A stretch of 8,142 nucleotides of DNA from Thermocrinis sp. (GTDB lineage Bacteria > Aquificota > Aquificia > Aquificales > Aquificaceae). Shown here piece by piece: positions 4,632-8,142 of the stretch. The notes under the pieces are model-generated. The model saw only the letters and a list, made by a program, of their open reading frames with translations, was not told the DNA's origin and searched no databases. Position 1 is the first letter of the stretch, and the number at the start of each line of letters is the position of its first letter. The translations under genes and the position numbers were made by a program. The DNA lies in assembly GCA_009903855.1 (NCBI GenBank), contig WYEK01000045.1, positions 1 to 8,142 of the forward strand, read 5' to 3'.

Positions 4632-6547
4632 ACTTTGCACGCGGTTCCTTCGCAGATAACCACTCCATCTACATCCCTGCGGAGGACAAACTTAAAGGGT
4701 CTGAAGGCTTTTAACAGAGGTTCAAAGAAGTCTCTGGTCTCCACCTTGTATATACCCTTAAGGTAGGCATAAAGGCTTATCAGGTAAGAGGCGGAGGCTG
4801 TGGGCACCTCTTGGATAAAGCGGGCAAAGGCTTGTAGGTTCTTTTCCGCATAGTCAATCAGCTCCGTCTCTTGGGTTATACTTCCGAGAAGTAGCAAAAG
4901 ATAGGGCGCGGAGCCGTTGGCAGATTGGGTGGGCGTGTCCGCAATGTTTTTTAGTCTTACTTTTAAAAAGCCATTTCCCTGCCCTTCTGTGTCAAAGAAG
5001 CCCCAGTTTTGCGGGTCCCAAAACTTTTCTATTGCCTGTTTGGTGAGTTTTAGGGCAATCTCTAGCCATTGTTCCTCCTGTGTGATCTCATAGAGTGCCA
5101 AGAGTCCTCTTGCCAAAAATATGTAGTCCTCAGAAAAGCCCTTCACACCGTGGGTATGTTCCAAGCCTTCCTCTTTGTATAGCTCTTCAAGGAGCCTCTT
5201 TGCGGTAAGCTCGGAAAAGTCCTTTGCCCATGGGTCTCCAAAGGTTTTGTAATACTGAGCCATAGCCTCTAACATAAGCCCATTCCATCCGCTGTATATG
5301 GTTTTGTCCACAAAGGGCTTTTCTCTTGTCTCTTCTCTGTATTTGAGCATCTTTCTTTTGGCACTTTCAAGTAGAGATTGGACTTCTTTCTTGGGCATGT
5401 CCAAAATTTTTGACATTTCATCCTCTTCTTTGTCTATGAAGAGCACATTCTTGGTGGGGTCATGATGCAGCTCTCCCTTTGGTCCTATGTCAAAGTGCAA
5501 GCTTGCCACCTTTAGCTCTTCTGGCGTTAGCACATTCTTTAGCTCTTCCAAAGAAAAGGTGTAGTATCCGCCCTCGTCCAAGAGCCCAATGTCTGCATCC
5601 TGGGATGCGTAAAAGCCTCCCTTTGGGTCTGTGCCCTCCCTTTTGTAATACTCCACTATGCCTTTGGCAACGCGCTCGTAAAGTGGCTTTGGAATAACTT
5701 GATAAGCCATGGAGTAGAGCTGTAAAAGTTCTGCGTTATCGTAAAGCATCTTTTCAAAGTGAGGGACGATCCAGTTTTGGTCTGTGGAGTATCTGAAAAA
5801 ACCACCCAACAGGTGGTCGTAGATGCCCCCCTTCGCCATGGCATCCAAAGTGAGCTCCACCACCTTTAAAAGCTGTTTGTTTTGGGTGAAGAAGTATCTG
5901 TAAAGTAGAAGCTCCCAAGCTTTGGCGTGGTGAAACTTGGGTGCATCTCCCAATCCTCCGTGCTGGTAATCTACACTCAAAAGAAGGTGATTGATGCCCC
6001 TGTCAAGGAGCTCCTCTCCCACATGGTCTTTGTAGGACCGTACGCCGAAAAGCTCCAAGGCTTGGGATATTTGTTTAGCAGATTTTAAAATCTTTTCTCT
6101 GTCCTCCTTCCAAAGTTGGGCTATTCGCAGGAGAAGACTTTTAAAGCCCGGTCTTCCCCACCGGTCCTCGGGCGGAAAGTAGGTGCCACCAAAGAAGGCT
6201 TCCCCTTTGGGAGTGAGAAATACTGTAAGAGGCCAACCACCAGAGCCCGTGAGTGCTACGACCACCTCCTGATAACGCCGGTCAATATCCGGTCTTTCGT
6301 CCCGGTCCACCTTTATGGCCACAAAGTTTTCGTTTATGATCTTTGCGATCTCTTCGTTTTCAAAGCTCTCGTGTGCCATCACATGACACCAATGGCACCA
6401 CACACCCCCAATAGAAAGAAGGATGGGTTTATCTTCCTCTTTGGCTCTTTTGAAGGCGTCTTCTGACCACTCGTACCAATCTACCGGCTGGTGGGCGGAT
6501 TTTCTAAGATAGGGACTTCTTGCGTTCGCTAACCTGTTTTTCTTCAT
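4601..6547 (-). CDS. DUF255 thioredoxin-fold protein (YyaL/SPATA20 family)
   Basis: A 648-aa protein of the DUF255/YyaL/SPATA20 family, close to the usual length of about 650-700. The N-terminal thioredoxin-like domain (about 1-165) carries the redox-type motif WCHWC (C51, C54) and the family blocks ESFENEEIA, DRDERPDID (81-89) and GGWPLTVFLTP (103-113). From about 190 to the end it matches an alpha/alpha-barrel resembling six-hairpin glycosidases and epimerases. Visible blocks are GGLGDAPKF (197-205), PHFEKMLYDNAELL (262-275), GGFYASQDAD (310-319), GWNGLMLEAMA (420-430) and DTPTQSANGSAP (537-548). No signal peptide is seen, so it is probably cytoplasmic. The biochemical function of the family is not established: a redox or sugar-related role is only suggested by the folds. 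It lies 44 nt downstream of purB on the same strand, and its tail overlaps the rhodanese gene. Confidence 0.92.
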   Translation of the reverse strand: MKKNRLANARSPYLRKSAHQPVDWYEWSEDAFKRAKEEDKPILLSIGGVWCHWCHVMAHESFENEEIAKIINENFVAIKVDRDERPDIDRRYQEVVVALTGSGGWPLTVFLTPKGEAFFGGTYFPPEDRWGRPGFKSLLLRIAQLWKEDREKILKSAKQISQALELFGVRSYKDHVGEELLDRGINHLLLSVDYQHGGLGDAPKFHHAKAWELLLYRYFFTQNKQLLKVVELTLDAMAKGGIYDHLLGGFFRYSTDQNWIVPHFEKMLYDNAELLQLYSMAYQVIPKPLYERVAKGIVEYYKREGTDPKGGFYASQDADIGLLDEGGYYTFSLEELKNVLTPEELKVASLHFDIGPKGELHHDPTKNVLFIDKEEDEMSKILDMPKKEVQSLLESAKRKMLKYREETREKPFVDKTIYSGWNGLMLEAMAQYYKTFGDPWAKDFSELTAKRLLEELYKEEGLEHTHGVKGFSEDYIFLARGLLALYEITQEEQWLEIALKLTKQAIEKFWDPQNWGFFDTEGQGNGFLKVRLKNIADTPTQSANGSAPYLLLLLGSITQETELIDYAEKNLQAFARFIQEVPTASASYLISLYAYLKGIYKVETRDFFEPLLKAFRPFKFVLRRDVDGVVICEGTACKVYLGIPDSFS

Positions 6548-6553
6548 GCCCTT

Positions 6554-6559
6554 AATATA
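6554..6559 (-). promoter_or_regulatory. Possible -10 box of the DUF255 gene
   Basis: TATATT on the minus strand ends 6 nt before the ATG at 6547, the same spacing as at the acylphosphatase and rhodanese genes. A GGAAGGA about 13 nt upstream is too distant for a good Shine-Dalgarno, and AAGGG is only 1 nt from the ATG. No good -35 is visible, so cotranscription with purB remains possible. Confidence 0.3.
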
Positions 6560-6591
6560 GTCCTTCCTTTAGCAAACTTCTATGAGGGAGC

Positions 6592-7899
6592 TCAGCTTGA
6601 ACCCAAAACTCTTGAATAGATGACATCTATGTTTTTCAAAAAGCCCTTTGGTTCTATGAGCTGTCTTATTTCCTCCACCGACAGAAATTCTCTTATAGCT
6701 TGGTCTTCTGCCAGAACGTCCGCAAAAGCCCTCTTTTGGTTCCAGCTTTTCATAGCACAAGCTTGAACCATCTCATAAGCCCTGTCCCTTGGCACTCCCT
6801 TTTCCATAAGGCGCACCAAAACTTTTGAGGATGCGTAGAGCCCAAAGGAAAGCTCCATGTTCTTTATCATCCTTTCCCGGTCTATCACCAGTCCATCTAA
6901 AATTTGGATGAAAAGGTTCAGGATGTAATCCAAGGCGGTGGTGGCGTCCGGCAGGATCACCCTCTCTGCGGAGGAGTGGGATATGTCCCTTTCGTGCCAC
7001 AGTGGCACATTCTCCAAAGCGGTGGTAAGATAGCCCCTTATCAGCCTTGCCAATCCACACACCCGCTCCGCATGGATAGGGTTTTTCTTGTGTGGCATGG
7101 CAGAAGAGCCCCTTTGCCCTTCTGTGAAGGGTTCCTGAAGCTCGCCTACTTCGGTACGTTGGAGATGTCTGATCTCGATGGCAAACCTCTCCAAGGATGT
7201 GGCGGTTATACCAACAGCCCACAGAACCTCCGCATGCCTGTCCCTTGGCACAATCTGGGTGGATACAGGCTCCACCTTTAGCCCGAGCTCCTCCAAGGCG
7301 AGCCTTTCTATCTCCGGGTCCAAATTAGAGTATGTTCCCACCGCACCGGAGAGCTTGCCGTAGGATATGTTTTCCAGAGCCCTCGCAAGCCTATCCCTGT
7401 TTCTTTTCATTTCCTGATACCAACTCAAAAACTTCAGCCCCAAGGTCATGGGTTCCGCATGCACCCCATGAGTCCTGCCCATCATGATGGTGTCCTTTTC
7501 CCTCAGGGCAAGTTCCTTTAACCTTTCCAACAGCCTATCCACATCCTCAATGATCAGGTTTAGGGCTTGTTGTAGCTGTAAAGCTAAGGCGGTATCTACC
7601 ACATCGGAGGAGGTTAGCCCCATATGAAAGTAGTGGGAGTATTCGGGTATTTGCTCTCCAATGGCGGACACGAAGGCGAGCACATCGTGTTTGTAGATCT
7701 TTTCGTAATACTCCATCCTCTCAAGGGTCCTTTCATCTACCTTGACCTTCCTTTCTATCTCCTGCAAGGCTTGGGTGGGAATTTTGCCCTTCTTGTGCCA
7801 TGCCCTACAAACTGCCAGCTCTACCTTTAACCAAAGCTCAAACTTTCTCTTTTCCGACCAAAGTTCCTTGAAGGGTTCCCTTGTATATCTTGCGATCAT
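6592..7899 (-). CDS. purB: Adenylosuccinate lyase
   Basis: A 435-aa cytoplasmic enzyme of the aspartase/fumarase superfamily. It releases fumarate from SAICAR in IMP synthesis and from adenylosuccinate in AMP synthesis. Active-site blocks are visible: KHDV (H71), TSSD (96-99), GRTHGVHAEP (141-150, with H144 and H147) and the superfamily signature GSSAMPHKKNP (264-274), whose flexible loop bears the catalytic serine. RDISHSSAERV (304-314) follows. The length of about 430 aa is that of bacterial PurB enzymes, so it is complete. The ATG at 7899 starts right at the conserved MIARYTRE beginning. No Shine-Dalgarno precedes it, and a TAAAAT box ends 9 nt upstream. It is divergent from thiD and followed closely by the DUF255 gene. 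Confidence 0.97.
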   Translation of the reverse strand: MIARYTREPFKELWSEKRKFELWLKVELAVCRAWHKKGKIPTQALQEIERKVKVDERTLERMEYYEKIYKHDVLAFVSAIGEQIPEYSHYFHMGLTSSDVVDTALALQLQQALNLIIEDVDRLLERLKELALREKDTIMMGRTHGVHAEPMTLGLKFLSWYQEMKRNRDRLARALENISYGKLSGAVGTYSNLDPEIERLALEELGLKVEPVSTQIVPRDRHAEVLWAVGITATSLERFAIEIRHLQRTEVGELQEPFTEGQRGSSAMPHKKNPIHAERVCGLARLIRGYLTTALENVPLWHERDISHSSAERVILPDATTALDYILNLFIQILDGLVIDRERMIKNMELSFGLYASSKVLVRLMEKGVPRDRAYEMVQACAMKSWNQKRAFADVLAEDQAIREFLSVEEIRQLIEPKGFLKNIDVIYSRVLGSS

Positions 7900-7908
7900 G
7901 GTGCTTAT

Positions 7909-7937
7909 ATTTTATAGAAACTCGTGTGGAATATAAT
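7909..7937. promoter_or_regulatory. Interlocked divergent promoters of purB and thiD
   Basis: The purB -10 (TAAAAT, minus strand, 7909-7914) and the thiD -10 (TATAAT, plus strand, 7932-7937) are separated by exactly 17 nt. Each -10 therefore occupies the -35 position of the other promoter. Neither has a good consensus -35. Both boxes end 9 nt before their start codons (7899 and 7947). RNA polymerase could probably occupy only one direction at a time. Confidence 0.5.
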
Positions 7938-7946
7938 ATGTAAGCT

Positions 7947-8142
7947 ATGAAAATACCAAGGGCTTTGACCATAGCGGGCTCTGACAGTGGTGGCGGTGCC
8001 GGGCTTCAGGCGGACCTAAAGACCTTTACCGCCCTTGGCGTTTATGGGATGTCTGCGGTAACCTCCATCACAGTGCAGAATACAGTAGGAGTTTTTGGAG
8101 TGGTGGATGTGCCCCCAGAGGTGGTATATAAGCAAATAAAGG
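7947..8142 (+). CDS. thiD: Hydroxymethylpyrimidine/phosphomethylpyrimidine kinase, 5' part
   Basis: The first 65 codons of a ThiD-type kinase, cut by the window end. ThiD phosphorylates HMP and HMP-phosphate to HMP-PP for thiamine biosynthesis. The N-terminus MKIPRALTIAGSDSGGGAGL has the classic AGSDSGGGAG substrate-binding glycine-rich motif (10-19). QADLKTF (21-27), MSAVTSITVQNT (35-46) and GV follow, as in the family. The gene is divergent from purB, with 47 nt between the starts. No Shine-Dalgarno is present, and TATAAT ends 9 nt before the ATG, so leaderless initiation is predicted. A longer fusion (such as ThiD-ThiE) cannot be excluded because the 3' part is missing. Confidence 0.93.
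   Translation, partial: MKIPRALTIAGSDSGGGAGLQADLKTFTALGVYGMSAVTSITVQNTVGVFGVVDVPPEVVYKQIK

Noticed and set aside
6773..7281. Open frames within purB on both strands
   Set aside because: They overlap conserved purB active-site regions and show no domain-like pattern or initiation signal.

Overview
The window looks like chromosomal DNA from a thermophilic bacterium of the Aquificaceae (Thermocrinis/Hydrogenobacter type). This is inferred from compact gene packing, moderate GC, lysine/glutamate-rich proteins and the protein families present. No rRNA or other marker gene is available to settle it.

Layout. At the left, on the minus strand, an acylphosphatase gene overlaps a downstream gene for a secreted protein with five LysM repeats and a C-terminal LytM/M23-type domain that has lost its zinc ligands. 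Next is a decayed region of about 1.05 kb (1827-2877). It holds a broken IS6-like insertion sequence, with 13-bp terminal inverted repeats at 1827 and 2481, abutting the N-terminal remnant of a porin-like outer-membrane protein gene. The porin remnant has a frameshift, a stop codon, a second frameshift and no 3' part, yet it keeps a consensus promoter preceded by an FNR/CRP-like palindrome.

The centre holds a membrane-anchored, apparently active M23 peptidase (minus) divergent from a bactofilin (plus), followed by a single-domain rhodanese (plus). The rhodanese gene runs tail-to-tail, with a 31-nt overlap, into a gene for a thioredoxin-fold/DUF255 (YyaL/SPATA20-type) protein (minus). Upstream of that on the same strand is purB (adenylosuccinate lyase). 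At the right edge the 5' end of thiD (plus) is divergent from purB and is cut by the window end.

How the genes fit together. Three of them concern the cell envelope and cell shape: LysM-LytM, M23 peptidase and bactofilin. An M23 peptidase next to a bactofilin is a known cell-shape pairing in other bacteria. The others are housekeeping (purB, thiD) or sulfur/thiol related (rhodanese, thioredoxin-fold protein).

The most unusual pattern is in the promoters. Before almost every first gene of a transcription unit, a -10-like box lies only 6-10 nt upstream of the start codon and no Shine-Dalgarno sequence fits between. The one clearly operon-internal start, that of the LysM gene, has a near-perfect Shine-Dalgarno. 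This predicts leaderless or nearly leaderless mRNAs. I saw no CRISPR array, tRNA, rRNA or clear intrinsic terminator, and no evidence for a wholly new multi-gene system.
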